Source of the DNA: Lachnospiraceae bacterium
GTDB lineage: Bacteria > Bacillota > Clostridia > Lachnospirales > Lachnospiraceae
NCBI GenBank assembly: GCA_009774245.1
Contig: VSNM01000023.1
Location: 8,555-72,554, forward strand
Direction of reading: 5' to 3'
DNA: 64,000 nt
Below, one piece after another: positions 35,068 to 44,447 of this stretch; position 1 is the first letter of the stretch; each line of letters begins with the position of its first letter. The position numbers were made by a program, and so were the translations under genes. The notes beneath the pieces were generated by a model. The model did no database searches. It saw only the letters and a list, made by a program, of their open reading frames with translations, and had not been told where the DNA came from.

Positions 35068-36249
35068 TCACACTTTTTTCGTTTTTTTATCAAACTGTGA
35101 TAAATCCTGCCCTTTCAACGCCTTCTCCAGCAATTCCGGCAAAAGCTGCGGTGTGCAGGCAAAACATGGCACGCCAAGCCCCGCAAGCCTCTGCGCCGTC
35201 TGCTCATCATAATACGGCCTGCCGCCGTCCGCGATCGCAAGCAGGCTGATCACCGTCACTCCGGATTCCTTCATGTCACCGATGCGCCGCAGAAGTCCAG
35301 CCCTGTTTCCCCCCTCATACAAATCAGAGATCAGGAAAAACAGCGTTTTCGCCGGATTCTCTATAAACTGCTCGCAGTATGCAATCGACTTATTAATATC
35401 CGTGCCGCCCCCGAGCTGGAATCCAAACAACAGATCGACCGGATCGTCGCTCTTCTCTGTCAGATCGACGATATTCGTGTCAAACGCGACGATCCTTGTC
35501 TTGATACTCGCCATACTCGCCAGGATACAACTGATAATCGATGAATATATGACGGACTCTCCCATCGAACCGCTCTGGTCAATGTCGAGTATGATGGTCC
35601 ACTTATTCGCCGCCGTGGTACTCGTCCGGTCAAAAAAGTAAAAATGTTCTGGCACGATCGTCTTGAGATCAGGATTATAGTGCTTTAGATTACGGCTTAT
35701 GGTCATCTTGTAATCCATCGCCGACGCGGAGGGAATCGGTGAATGTTTTCGCTTATTGACCGCAGCGGTTACAGCACGTCTGATATCCTGCTCCAGCAAC
35801 TTATTGATTTCCTCCACGATCTTCCTGATAAACTCCCGGACACTCTCCTTGGAACGCTTTGGTATCTGGTCTTTTAACATCAGGATGGTGGACGCCAGGT
35901 TGATATCCGGCTCCATATTTTCCAGAAGCTCCGGCTCAAACAGCAACTGTTTTAATCCGCATCGCGTCACCGCGTCGTTCTGAATGACTGTCACCAGCTC
36001 CTTGTCAAACAGTGTCCGCACATCGCCGAGCCACCGGCTGATCTGCGGGTTTGATGGTCCTCTTCCTGCACCACCCGCACCCTGACTGCCAAACCCGCCT
36101 CCCTCTGTGCGGTTGTAAATGGAAGCCAGCGCCTGATCCATTAAATCCTGTTCCTGCGTCAACGCAAGGTCTGTCATTCCCGACAGGCGCCTGTCGCTCT
36201 CCTGCCCCAAAATCAGACGCCATCGGCTGATCTGTTCTTTTACTTCCAT
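35068..36249 (-). CDS. VWA-domain protein (YehP-like)
   Basis: A 393-residue protein with an all-helical N-terminal half and a C-terminal von Willebrand A domain. The metal-ion-dependent adhesion site is complete: DQSGSMG, then GGTD, then ISDLYEGG. Soluble VWA proteins of this kind pair with MoxR ATPases to remodel or load partner proteins. E. coli YehP is the closest named analogue. AGGAGG precedes the ATG. The neighbours are the DUF5682 gene 31 bp upstream and clpS 15 bp downstream. Confidence 0.88.
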   Translation of the reverse strand: MEVKEQISRWRLILGQESDRRLSGMTDLALTQEQDLMDQALASIYNRTEGGGFGSQGAGGAGRGPSNPQISRWLGDVRTLFDKELVTVIQNDAVTRCGLKQLLFEPELLENMEPDINLASTILMLKDQIPKRSKESVREFIRKIVEEINKLLEQDIRRAVTAAVNKRKHSPIPSASAMDYKMTISRNLKHYNPDLKTIVPEHFYFFDRTSTTAANKWTIILDIDQSGSMGESVIYSSIISCILASMASIKTRIVAFDTNIVDLTEKSDDPVDLLFGFQLGGGTDINKSIAYCEQFIENPAKTLFFLISDLYEGGNRAGLLRRIGDMKESGVTVISLLAIADGGRPYYDEQTAQRLAGLGVPCFACTPQLLPELLEKALKGQDLSQFDKKTKKV

Positions 36250-36280
36250 ATGAATCCTCCTCAGTTCCTAATGCTTCCCG

Positions 36281-38542
36281 TCACAAGTCAAAATCAAAAT
36301 CATCCAGCCCCTCGATCATCTGCTGCGCATTCTCATCGAGCACAGCGTTCACCACCTCGCTGACTTCCTGACCGTTCAGTCCGAGTATCTCGCCGAGGTT
36401 TTCTGCGATCTGGTCCTTCTCCGCCGCGGAAAAATCCGCAAAGGCGCGCCGCAGGAACACCAACGCACGCTTGAATTCCTCGTCGTCCAGTGTGACGAGA
36501 TAATCATTGAGACTTTCCCACAGCGACAGCCTTGCGATCAACGCATACCTGTTCTTCATCGCCAGCCCCTCAAACCAACCCGCGCCCAGATCGGCGGGAA
36601 TGCCCTTTGACAGGCGCCTTGACACCTCCATACGGAGCTGCTGCGTGTCCATGGTGCCGCGCTCGAGCAGTATCGCCGCCGCGAAACCTGACAGCTTCGT
36701 GTTCAGATCGTCCCGCTCTGAGATGCTGTCAAGCACCTTGAGCCACTCCACGCTGTTCAAAAAATCATGTGCCAGCTCTGTGCTGTTGAGCTGCTCCATC
36801 GCCGTGATAATCACCTTACTCGCCGCATCGTCGCACACACAGGCCGCTTCCAGTATCAGACAAGCCCTATAAAACAACTGCTGCAGAATCGGCTCCAGTG
36901 GCTTCGCATCAATCCTGCGGATATTTCCATACTGTATGACAACCGACAGCCGCTGTGCCGTCTTTGCCAGCTCCTCCACCGATACGGCATCGACCGCCAT
37001 GCCCTGCAGCGCTGCCGTCGCGTAGCCGACCGCCCGCTCCATACCGCAATAGCAGGCGTCCTCTATGACAAGCGCGATCTCACCAATCTTGTCCGCATTC
37101 TCCACACGCTCCTTCATGGCAAATGAAGCCGCGCCCTCGATCGTATCGCCCTTTAACGCGGACTCCACCAGCTCAATCTCTGCCTCTGGCGTCCACCGCG
37201 CTACCCAGTGCTCAGACCAGGTCGCATTATCTTGGCTGACCGCCTGCTGCTGGGCAAAGCTCACGTTGATAACGCGCAGCCGATGCAGGAAAAACGACCG
37301 GTGCAGATCCATAAATGCTGCTTTCTCCGAGCTGACACGCCTGTTTTCCCGCAGATCGAGCATCAAGTCCTGCGCTGTGATATCGCGGTATTTCTCAAGC
37401 TTTAAGTCCTTTAGCTGTCTGTAAAAATCCTCCTGAACACTGGTGCGGCTCACCCCGTCAGGCAGCGCTCCGATCACGGTACCAATCTCCGTGTCAGCAG
37501 TCGCAAGGATAATATTTGACACACTCCCCTCGCCGAGACAGGTCTGTGCCGCATCGCGCAGATCTCTGAGCGACGCGATCGTGCCGCCCCGAAGCTGCGC
37601 TAGAGACATCGCCAGCCTGACCGCCTCGATCACGGACGCGGACGAAACCGGATTCCCTTTGTCGCGCTGGTATTCGGCCAGCCGTATCAGATAACTGTAA
37701 ACGGCATACATCGGCTCATCTCTGTTTAATCCCTCCCACAAAAGCGCATAGTAGGCAGGCGCCTTGTTTCCGGCGCCATACCCCGCCCTCGTGGAAAGCC
37801 GGTAATACGAATACGGCATCAGGGTGTGGTTTGCCTCCACCCTGGGCATCCCTGATATATCCTCGCCGGCGTCCTGCCAGTCCTTCAGTCCCTCCACATG
37901 GTAGGAACCCGTCACCACGACGATGTTCTCCGGTTCCACGCCTGCATCCACAGCCTTTCTGATCTGACGGCGCATGTAAGCTTCGCGCAGCACAATCTCC
38001 GCCCAGTCATTCTCTTTCCCTTCCGTGAGACTTCTGATGTTGGCGCCAAAGCTGTTTGCCCCCTGATGATAGGCTTCCATGCTTCCCGCCTGCTCCATGA
38101 CGCGCTCCCAGAACGTGTCGTGTCCGTCCTCGCCGCTCTGCCGATCCAGCTGCTCGTAGACACTGACTCCGGCATTGCCTCTCTTCTCTTCCCCCTCCGC
38201 CTCCTGCATACCACGCTCCGGTATCGCCAGAAAGGTCTCCGAGGGCAGATCGATGAAGCGACACTCCACATGATGCTTATGGCACCACCAGATCGCCTGA
38301 TACTCCGGCGAGTACTCCGCAAAGGGATACAGCACTGTCCTCACAGGCGCCTCCTTCGTGTAGGCGAGCACCGCAATCGGCGGCTTTGTCTCCTCGCGCA
38401 CCATATCGGAGAGCATATCCGCAAAGTCACTCGGTCCCTCCACCAGCACGAGCCTGGGCTTCTTCTCATCCAGATACGCTCTCAGATAATATGCTCCAGC
38501 GGGCGATAAATGCCGTATTCCGAAAAAATTTGGCTGATTCAT
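36281..38542 (-). CDS. DUF5682 protein (YehM-like), Tiki/TraB-like N-domain
   Basis: A 753-residue soluble protein. The N-terminal 220 residues carry GIRH (8-11), VEGP (Glu35), REAYMR (186-191) and GSYH followed by VEGL (212-219). Two GX2H motifs with an early glutamate are the hallmark of the Tiki/TraB/EreA-like putative metalloprotease fold, so an enzymatic role is plausible. The C-terminal 500 residues are helical. E. coli YehM, also next to a MoxR ATPase and a VWA protein, is the named relative. It lies 55 bp after moxR and 31 bp before the VWA gene. Catalysis is inferred. Confidence 0.85.
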   Translation of the reverse strand: MNQPNFFGIRHLSPAGAYYLRAYLDEKKPRLVLVEGPSDFADMLSDMVREETKPPIAVLAYTKEAPVRTVLYPFAEYSPEYQAIWWCHKHHVECRFIDLPSETFLAIPERGMQEAEGEEKRGNAGVSVYEQLDRQSGEDGHDTFWERVMEQAGSMEAYHQGANSFGANIRSLTEGKENDWAEIVLREAYMRRQIRKAVDAGVEPENIVVVTGSYHVEGLKDWQDAGEDISGMPRVEANHTLMPYSYYRLSTRAGYGAGNKAPAYYALLWEGLNRDEPMYAVYSYLIRLAEYQRDKGNPVSSASVIEAVRLAMSLAQLRGGTIASLRDLRDAAQTCLGEGSVSNIILATADTEIGTVIGALPDGVSRTSVQEDFYRQLKDLKLEKYRDITAQDLMLDLRENRRVSSEKAAFMDLHRSFFLHRLRVINVSFAQQQAVSQDNATWSEHWVARWTPEAEIELVESALKGDTIEGAASFAMKERVENADKIGEIALVIEDACYCGMERAVGYATAALQGMAVDAVSVEELAKTAQRLSVVIQYGNIRRIDAKPLEPILQQLFYRACLILEAACVCDDAASKVIITAMEQLNSTELAHDFLNSVEWLKVLDSISERDDLNTKLSGFAAAILLERGTMDTQQLRMEVSRRLSKGIPADLGAGWFEGLAMKNRYALIARLSLWESLNDYLVTLDDEEFKRALVFLRRAFADFSAAEKDQIAENLGEILGLNGQEVSEVVNAVLDENAQQMIEGLDDFDFDL

Positions 38543-38597
38543 ATGAACTCCTTACTCATTTGATTATTCCCATCAGAACTGCACAAGACAGATAGCT

Positions 38598-39683
38598 TTA
38601 CCCTTCCAGACTCCTGCACGCCTTATACAGTCCCAGCCACTCAGAACCACGCTTTTTCATGACATTTTCAAGATATTCTTTCCACGCAACCCGGTCCTTG
38701 TCCTCGTCCTTGATGACAGCTCCCTGCAGCGCAGCCGCCAAATCCTCATCGGTGATCGTACCGTTTCCAAAGCTTCCTGCCAGCGCCATGCTGTTGCACA
38801 AAAGCGATATCGCCTCTGCAGTGGAGAGAACTCCCGACGTCCCCTTCACCTTCTGCGCGCGATCCAGCGTCTCCCCGCGGCGAAGCTCCCGGAAGATCGT
38901 GCACACCTTCTCGATCACCTTATCTGCAGGCGGCTTTGCATTCAGATCAAGATTTTCTGACAGCTGTATCACACGGGTTCTCACTATCTCCATCTCGGAG
39001 TCCAGATCGGCCGGCGCCGGAAGCACCACGATGTTAAAGCGGCGCTTGAGCGCGGCGGACATCTCGTTGACGCCCTTATCCCTCGTGTTTGCCGTCGCGA
39101 TCACCGAGAATCCCTTCTTCGCGGCGACTTCGACCGAAAGCTCCGGAACCGAGATTCTCTTTTCCGACAAAATGGAAATCAGCGCATCCTGCACCTCTGA
39201 CGCACAGCGTGAGATCTCCTCAACGCGCGCGATCGTTCCTGTCTCCATCGCGTTGAACACCGGACTCTTTAACATCGCCTCGTGCGACGGTCCCTGCGCG
39301 ATCAGCATCGCATAGTTCCACGAATATTTAATCTGCTCCTCCGTCGTCCCCGCTGTCCCCTGTATCACTTTGGTCGAATCGCCGTTGATTGCCGCTGTCA
39401 GATGCTCGGAAAGCCAACTCTTCGCGGTTCCCGGCTCACCGATCAACAGCAGCGCCCTGTCCGTGACAAGCGTCGATATCGCGATCTCCACAAGACGCTC
39501 ATGTCCTATGTATTTTGGCGTGATCTGTGTTTTTCCAACCTTTCCGCCACAGATATAGGTCTTTACGGACTGCGGCGACATGCGCCATCCTGTCGGCACC
39601 GGTTTTTTCTCCGCCGCGATCAGCGCGTCAATTTCCTTCTGAAACAACTGCTCAGCGGGCAGTCTCAATAATTCTTCGCTCAT
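38598..39683 (-). CDS. MoxR-family AAA+ ATPase (YehL-like)
   Basis: A 361-residue AAA+ ATPase. Walker A is GEPGTAKSW, the Walker B region is ARVEEISRC (Glu replaces the usual first Asp, as in this subgroup), sensor 1 is VIATANTRD and the arginine-finger region is LKRRFNIV. MoxR ATPases act as chaperones with VWA-domain partners. The ATG at 39683 follows GGAGG and is preferred over 39695. E. coli YehL is the named relative. It sits between the helical-repeat and DUF5682 genes in one run. Confidence 0.92.
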   Translation of the reverse strand: MSEELLRLPAEQLFQKEIDALIAAEKKPVPTGWRMSPQSVKTYICGGKVGKTQITPKYIGHERLVEIAISTLVTDRALLLIGEPGTAKSWLSEHLTAAINGDSTKVIQGTAGTTEEQIKYSWNYAMLIAQGPSHEAMLKSPVFNAMETGTIARVEEISRCASEVQDALISILSEKRISVPELSVEVAAKKGFSVIATANTRDKGVNEMSAALKRRFNIVVLPAPADLDSEMEIVRTRVIQLSENLDLNAKPPADKVIEKVCTIFRELRRGETLDRAQKVKGTSGVLSTAEAISLLCNSMALAGSFGNGTITDEDLAAALQGAVIKDEDKDRVAWKEYLENVMKKRGSEWLGLYKACRSLEG

Positions 39684-39706
39684 GTTAACCTCCATATTTC
39701 ATAAGA

Positions 39707-41728
39707 TCAGGTATGATACCATCTGTCCATGTAGTTTTCCAGCTCTTCCAGCTTCAATTGCTTCGCCTTCAGTTCCCCGCTTCGCACCATGCTGCAGATC
39801 GTCCGCATTTCCTCCATTACTGCATCCTTCTCTCCAGGCAGAATCGTCAGCCATCCATAGAGATTTCCTGCCGAAATCGAAGGATTACTTTTTACAGCAT
39901 CTACGCCCAGCCCCCTGCAATCTTTCCAGCCGCACTGTTTCAGATCATATGTGAGGCGATTCCTGTCATTCATCGAAGCGCCCAGTATCCTCTGATAAAA
40001 ATATTCGCCAACCTCTTTGCAAAGCGCCTCATCATTTAACGGCGCCAGTTGTACCAATACCCTTTCATGCTGCTGTGATGTCTCCTGCCTAAGCAGCCAT
40101 CCGATCAGTTCTTTTGCATATGTCAGTTTGATATGCTTCCTGACGCTACAGGGCTCGAAACCATAGATTCCTTCATAACCTGATTGATAACGATAAAAAT
40201 CTTCTGGATCACCATCCACATAATTAGCACAAAAATGATAACAGTTCTCTTTTCGATCCCACAAAATATAATTCACGGCCTCAATAACCGCCATCAAACG
40301 CTCATTTGAACGCTTTTTGACAAGCAACACTTTTTCTGTAACCTGCTCTTCAAGCCAGTCCACAAAGTTCTCGTCATTAGAAATCTTTACAGCTACAGCA
40401 GCTGACAGAAATTTTGCGTTTGTTTTTCCGCTATTTTCATTTTGATACAATTCTAATGCAAGCGCCTTCAGATTTGGTTCTGGATTAACCATAACAGAAT
40501 GATGTAAAAATTTTCCCAGCGCTGCCTCGATATCCATATCCTTTGTCTTGTACCAAAACTGTGGCGGAGTCAATGCACCATACAACAACACGTCTCTCTC
40601 ATACGGATTTTTTGATTCCTGCCATGTTTCCTTGAATAACGCATTGATCTTATTCTTTTGTGTTAACAGTTTTCTATAGCAGTCACATATTTGTGCTCCG
40701 CCCTTTCCAAACATGGCACGCACAAAATCCTGCAGCCTGCGTGACAACTCCTTTTTTTCCTTCTCAGACGCGCTGTCCACTGTATCCAGCTTCTCAAACA
40801 TGTTATTGAAAACTCCAATCATCAGTTCTGCTGCCCATGCTGTCGTTGAATTCCTCAGATATTTCAAAACATTTTCTGGCTTTTTCTTTGCCTGCTCTTT
40901 AAAAAATTCATTAACCTCTTCCGCCTGTATCGCCGCGAGCAGTTCAAAGACCTTATCCTTGTTCTTCCCTTTCTCCGTTTTGGTCAGATCAAAAAGCAGG
41001 GAGACATTGCCTGGCTCATAGCGAAGCGCCCTGATCAGCTCCGTGCGCACCTCTTTCTCCGCATCCGCGAGCATTCTGACATAAAAGTCATTCGCCTCTG
41101 CCCCGACAAGCTCACCGACCACCCGCACACGGCGCACCATCTCCTTCTTTCCCTTCGGATCAAAATCTTTGTACAACGCCGGTAAAATCGTCCTGTCACC
41201 ATCCTCGATCAACCACTGCTCCACATTGTCCGCAAGCTCGGAATAGGAAGCGCCCAGTGCTTGTACTAATGTATGTTTTACGCGATAATCCCGGAAAAGC
41301 TCAGGGTGATGCTCGTGCATATCACACACATATCCATAATGTCCGCTGCCTGATGTCGTCAGCGCTTCCAGCAGCTCCTTTAATATAGAGTATGGTGCAT
41401 TGACAATCAGACTGCCTGCATTCTCCTCTGTGCGCAATATCCCATCAAATTCAATTTCCCCTGTCACCTCCACTGTCCCGAGCGTGCAGAGAACAGCATC
41501 CACCAGGGACAGTGCGTCCAGCAGGGCTCCCTGCGGATTCTGGCACCCCGGCTCTGTCAGCTTCCCCGTCAGCTGCCCGACCTTGGCAAATACAGGCGAT
41601 GCCGCCTCCAATGGTCTGAACATTTCATATGCCCTTTTTAATCGAAAATCCTCGGACAACAGGCTTGTGCCTGCCATCGCAGCCGCGCGAAGCCGCTCGC
41701 GCAGTTCATAAATCGGTTCTGTGTTCAT
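39707..41728 (-). CDS. Large helical-repeat protein, copy 1 (MoxR-VWA partner)
   Basis: A 673-residue all-helical soluble protein with HEAT-like repeats in the first half, such as KEVRTELIRALRYEPGNVSL. No enzymatic motif is seen. The order and spacing (24 bp after the SWIM gene, 23 bp before moxR) show that it belongs to the same operon, so it may be the substrate-binding or scaffold subunit. A second gene at 44752-46698 is clearly paralogous: both begin with YEL, RLRAA and EDFRL motifs and share LLDAxSLxDAVLCTLGTV and FRDYRVxH. I know no functional study of it. Confidence 0.8.
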   Translation of the reverse strand: MNTEPIYELRERLRAAAMAGTSLLSEDFRLKRAYEMFRPLEAASPVFAKVGQLTGKLTEPGCQNPQGALLDALSLVDAVLCTLGTVEVTGEIEFDGILRTEENAGSLIVNAPYSILKELLEALTTSGSGHYGYVCDMHEHHPELFRDYRVKHTLVQALGASYSELADNVEQWLIEDGDRTILPALYKDFDPKGKKEMVRRVRVVGELVGAEANDFYVRMLADAEKEVRTELIRALRYEPGNVSLLFDLTKTEKGKNKDKVFELLAAIQAEEVNEFFKEQAKKKPENVLKYLRNSTTAWAAELMIGVFNNMFEKLDTVDSASEKEKKELSRRLQDFVRAMFGKGGAQICDCYRKLLTQKNKINALFKETWQESKNPYERDVLLYGALTPPQFWYKTKDMDIEAALGKFLHHSVMVNPEPNLKALALELYQNENSGKTNAKFLSAAVAVKISNDENFVDWLEEQVTEKVLLVKKRSNERLMAVIEAVNYILWDRKENCYHFCANYVDGDPEDFYRYQSGYEGIYGFEPCSVRKHIKLTYAKELIGWLLRQETSQQHERVLVQLAPLNDEALCKEVGEYFYQRILGASMNDRNRLTYDLKQCGWKDCRGLGVDAVKSNPSISAGNLYGWLTILPGEKDAVMEEMRTICSMVRSGELKAKQLKLEELENYMDRWYHT

Positions 41729-41752
41729 ATATTTCCTCCATTAATTCATCTA

Positions 41753-43231
41753 TCAATACAACAGCCGCACGACCGCATCCTGCGTAATAATGCTTAGCGG
41801 CTGTATCATGAGCCTGCGGTTGTCCTTGTTGTAATAAAACGCGCCGAGAAGCACCTGATTCTCTAACAGCACACCGTCGGGTAGCATAGAAAGCCGAGTG
41901 GTGGTATCCTCCATATCCGGCATATTTCCCAGAAGGATTGTGTCGTTATTTTTATCAGCAAGCACATAGTCCTCGCCTATTTTTCCAATCTTGTTAAAAG
42001 CAACTAACTTAATCAGCATGGGCTGCGTCATCGCGTTTTTGAGGAAATTCTTGACGGTCTTAGTCTCCTGCTTGACAGAAGTAGCTGCATGTTGAAAGAC
42101 AGCCTCGTAATCCGCCTTTTCATACTCGCGTATCTGCGCGCCGTCCCACCGCACCCTGACATTCCCGTCACCCGGATAGAACACTGCGCTTGGCACCTTT
42201 GCCACACCAAAGATGCTGTCCTCCTGCTTGACATACTTCTGTGCTTTCAGCGGACGGTAATTGTAATTCATATAGATTTCCCCGTCATCTAAGTCTGCCC
42301 AGCAGCCAGTATCAATATATTCTTTCCGCGCCTCGTCGTATGTCACCCAGAAGGATAACTGCATCAGGCTTGCATCCTTTTTGCTCTTGCCAAGTTCCTC
42401 AAGCTCTGACAGCTTCCAGATACCGCCAAGCTCCTCGTACAGTACTGTATCCTCGAGTGTCACATCATCCTTCTCAAGCTTCTCGTTGATGTACTGGCGC
42501 GACTTTTTGATCAAAGTCCACAGCTTCTCGAGTACGCTGATCGCCGCGTCATAGTGGGACTCGTCATGATCCTTCTGAAACGCCGTGATCTCGATCAGGA
42601 GCTGGTTACAAAGCCGCTGCGGCCCTAGCAGGTAATAGTCTCCCATCTGCTTTGCAAGCTGCTGATACGTCTTGAGCGAAGCGCCGCCGATCGTGCCAAG
42701 TCCTGCTGACATCAGGTCATTAACCACCTTTTCCACCAGGTCAAGCCCCTCGAGCTGTGACTTTAATTTCTTCACTCTCGCATTCCTGGCTGTCTTTGCG
42801 GCGGATGCCTTTTTCTTTTCCGCCTTCTGTTTCTCCTCCTCGGTCATCTCGCTTTCGGGCTTTGCGGCCTCGGCAGCCTTGTTCTCCTTCGCCTGCTTTT
42901 TATCGCGTTTTTTCTGGATATCCTCGGGAACTTCACAGATGGTAAATTCCTTTTTTGCGAGCATTTCATACAATAGTGCAAGACTGTGCTTGCACGGAAA
43001 CTGTCTGCTGGGGCAGGAACAGCGAAATACCGGATTGTTCTCGTCTATGTAATCCGCGGAGGTGATATAGTTGCTCTTGCCGCTTCCTGTGCATTCGCCC
43101 ATGTACAGCGTGTCGTCCTCTGTTCGTTCAAGCTTGACAAACCCGCCTTTCTGCGATATCTTTTTGCCGTTTGAAGCTGCCGCCGCATTGGGTGCCAGTG
43201 CAAGAATCTGCTGTTCCGTGATTTCTCTCAT
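41753..43231 (-). CDS. SWIM zinc-finger protein (YehQ-like)
   Basis: A 492-residue protein with a SWIM zinc finger near residues 69-80: CSCPSRQFPCKH, which is CXCX6CXH. A lysine/alanine/glutamate-rich coiled segment follows (about 105-150), then a long C-terminal domain of mixed type. SWIM fingers bind nucleic acid or protein. E. coli YehQ, encoded beside yehL, yehM and yehP, is the named relative. It is the first gene of the eight-gene run; upstream lies a decayed thioesterase fragment, so the operon promoter should be within about 43232-43300, where I see no strong match. Confidence 0.87.
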   Translation of the reverse strand: MREITEQQILALAPNAAAASNGKKISQKGGFVKLERTEDDTLYMGECTGSGKSNYITSADYIDENNPVFRCSCPSRQFPCKHSLALLYEMLAKKEFTICEVPEDIQKKRDKKQAKENKAAEAAKPESEMTEEEKQKAEKKKASAAKTARNARVKKLKSQLEGLDLVEKVVNDLMSAGLGTIGGASLKTYQQLAKQMGDYYLLGPQRLCNQLLIEITAFQKDHDESHYDAAISVLEKLWTLIKKSRQYINEKLEKDDVTLEDTVLYEELGGIWKLSELEELGKSKKDASLMQLSFWVTYDEARKEYIDTGCWADLDDGEIYMNYNYRPLKAQKYVKQEDSIFGVAKVPSAVFYPGDGNVRVRWDGAQIREYEKADYEAVFQHAATSVKQETKTVKNFLKNAMTQPMLIKLVAFNKIGKIGEDYVLADKNNDTILLGNMPDMEDTTTRLSMLPDGVLLENQVLLGAFYYNKDNRRLMIQPLSIITQDAVVRLLY

Positions 43232-43302
43232 ATGATTTTCATTCCTTTCTCATAATTCGCTATTTTTACTGCGCGGCAAAAAATCTACCGTGCAGCTGTG
43301 TG

Positions 43303-43446
43303 CAATGAGATGACACGCCCCTCTTTATCCAGAAAGCAGTGCGTGCTTTTACCTGTTGTGGTGTGCATTTCTTCGGTTTCATGGTCTGTCATTTCGCATG
43401 ATGCATGTATGGTTTAATAGGATTTTCTTCGTTCACTGCCTTCGTA
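43303..43446 (-). pseudogene. Thioesterase remnant (internal deletion)
   Basis: This 144-bp stretch matches both ends of the intact thioesterase gene at 46822-47268, with the middle missing. The deletion runs between two ATTTCG hexamers that in the intact copy lie at 46967-46972 and 47214-47219, removing about 247 bp; the remnant keeps one ATTTCG. The 3' end of the intact gene is also missing. It lies directly downstream of the split nuclease copy, in the same relative order as in the intact pair. Confidence 0.75.
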
Positions 43447-43449
43447 AGC

Positions 43450-43680
43450 TCAATCACTGTTTTTCGCATTTTTATATATCTTCACGTATGCATCATATTG
43501 CGCTGGGGTTATGTCCATAAAAGCACATGCTTTTTCTTTTGACATATTCAACTTTTTTATCGCGTTATTAACTGCCACTACTTTTTCCCTTGCTTCCGTT
43601 ACACTTGATGCCTCGTCCCGCGCTTTCTGAACCGCCTCGTCGATTTCCGGCTGCATGAGTTCTACCAGTGCACTATACAT
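43450..43680 (-). CDS. C-terminal part of split PD-(D/E)XK protein (copy A)
   Basis: A 76-residue frame equal to the C-terminal domain of the intact paralogue at 47273-48202 (MYSALVELMQPEIDEAVQKA near the start; MDITPAQYDAYVKIY near the end). It begins at ATG 43680, 7 nt after GGGAGG and overlapping the stop of the upstream half, so it could be translated by reinitiation. The split is due to an insertion of about 54 bp and a 1-nt loss relative to copy B. Confidence 0.65.
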   Translation of the reverse strand: MYSALVELMQPEIDEAVQKARDEASSVTEAREKVVAVNNAIKKLNMSKEKACAFMDITPAQYDAYVKIYKNAKNSD

Positions 43681-43682
43681 AC

Positions 43683-44432
43683 TCAATCCTCCCTGTTTTT
43701 CGAAGAAAAATGCTCGCTGCTCTCAGCGAGCAGAGGATTTTCCTCCTTTTTTAATTTCTCAAACAATTTCCGGTTTGCCTTCGCCGCAATCTGCAACACC
43801 GCTTCTATGTATTCCGCTTCCGGTCTGTCTAGCATTTCCCTTGATTTATTGATCAACCTTTCGGCCTGCTGCCTGCCCATGTTGTCTGTCAGGGCTCTCA
43901 GCCACATATGGCTCGTATCATCCAGCTCCCTTGCCACGATAACCTGTGTCTTGAAAAATCCGACATTTTCAATATAATAGATACCTCTACCTTTTTTCCT
44001 GACCTCACACCCATGAGATACAAACCATTGAAAAAGTACACGCGGCTTCCCCTTGCGAATCATCGTGACCGTGATTTCCTCGGGAATGTATGATTCGCCG
44101 CATTTTCCTGCTTTATACAGACCTGCATATGCGTAAGTCTTAAAAAATGCATCCACGTCCTCACTGTCATGTGGAGATTTGTATTCTATAATGTTATGAT
44201 GTTGAAATATTTTTCCTATCTCATTATCCATGACAATACTGCTGTCTTTCTTGATCATAAGCAAATCAATCTGTAATGCTTTTATGTTCAATAAATGCTC
44301 CGGCTCATATTCAAGTATTTCTTTGTATTCCATAAATTCAAGCCTCATTGCGGGCATAAAAGCCATGTGCCATTGTGTTTTATGGCTGTCTATATTATGA
44401 CTGCCGCTGGCCGGGATTGTATTCTCTGTCAT
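43683..44432 (-). CDS. PD-(D/E)XK nuclease-family protein (copy A, truncated)
   Basis: A 249-residue protein of the Rpn/transposase-like PD-(D/E)XK group that is abundant in Lachnospiraceae. The nuclease core is ALQIDLLMIKKD with NIIEYKSP (Asp, then Glu-X-Lys), about residues 50-85. The last 18 residues (from ENPLLAESSEHF) are foreign: they come from a 54-bp hairpin-forming insertion bounded by TCCTCC repeats, which ends the frame early. The rest matches copy B at 47273 almost residue for residue. Recombination-promoting nuclease activity is a family-level guess. Confidence 0.75.
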   Translation of the reverse strand: MTENTIPASGSHNIDSHKTQWHMAFMPAMRLEFMEYKEILEYEPEHLLNIKALQIDLLMIKKDSSIVMDNEIGKIFQHHNIIEYKSPHDSEDVDAFFKTYAYAGLYKAGKCGESYIPEEITVTMIRKGKPRVLFQWFVSHGCEVRKKGRGIYYIENVGFFKTQVIVARELDDTSHMWLRALTDNMGRQQAERLINKSREMLDRPEAEYIEAVLQIAAKANRKLFEKLKKEENPLLAESSEHFSSKNRED

Positions 44433-44447
44433 ATATTTTTCTCCTTT

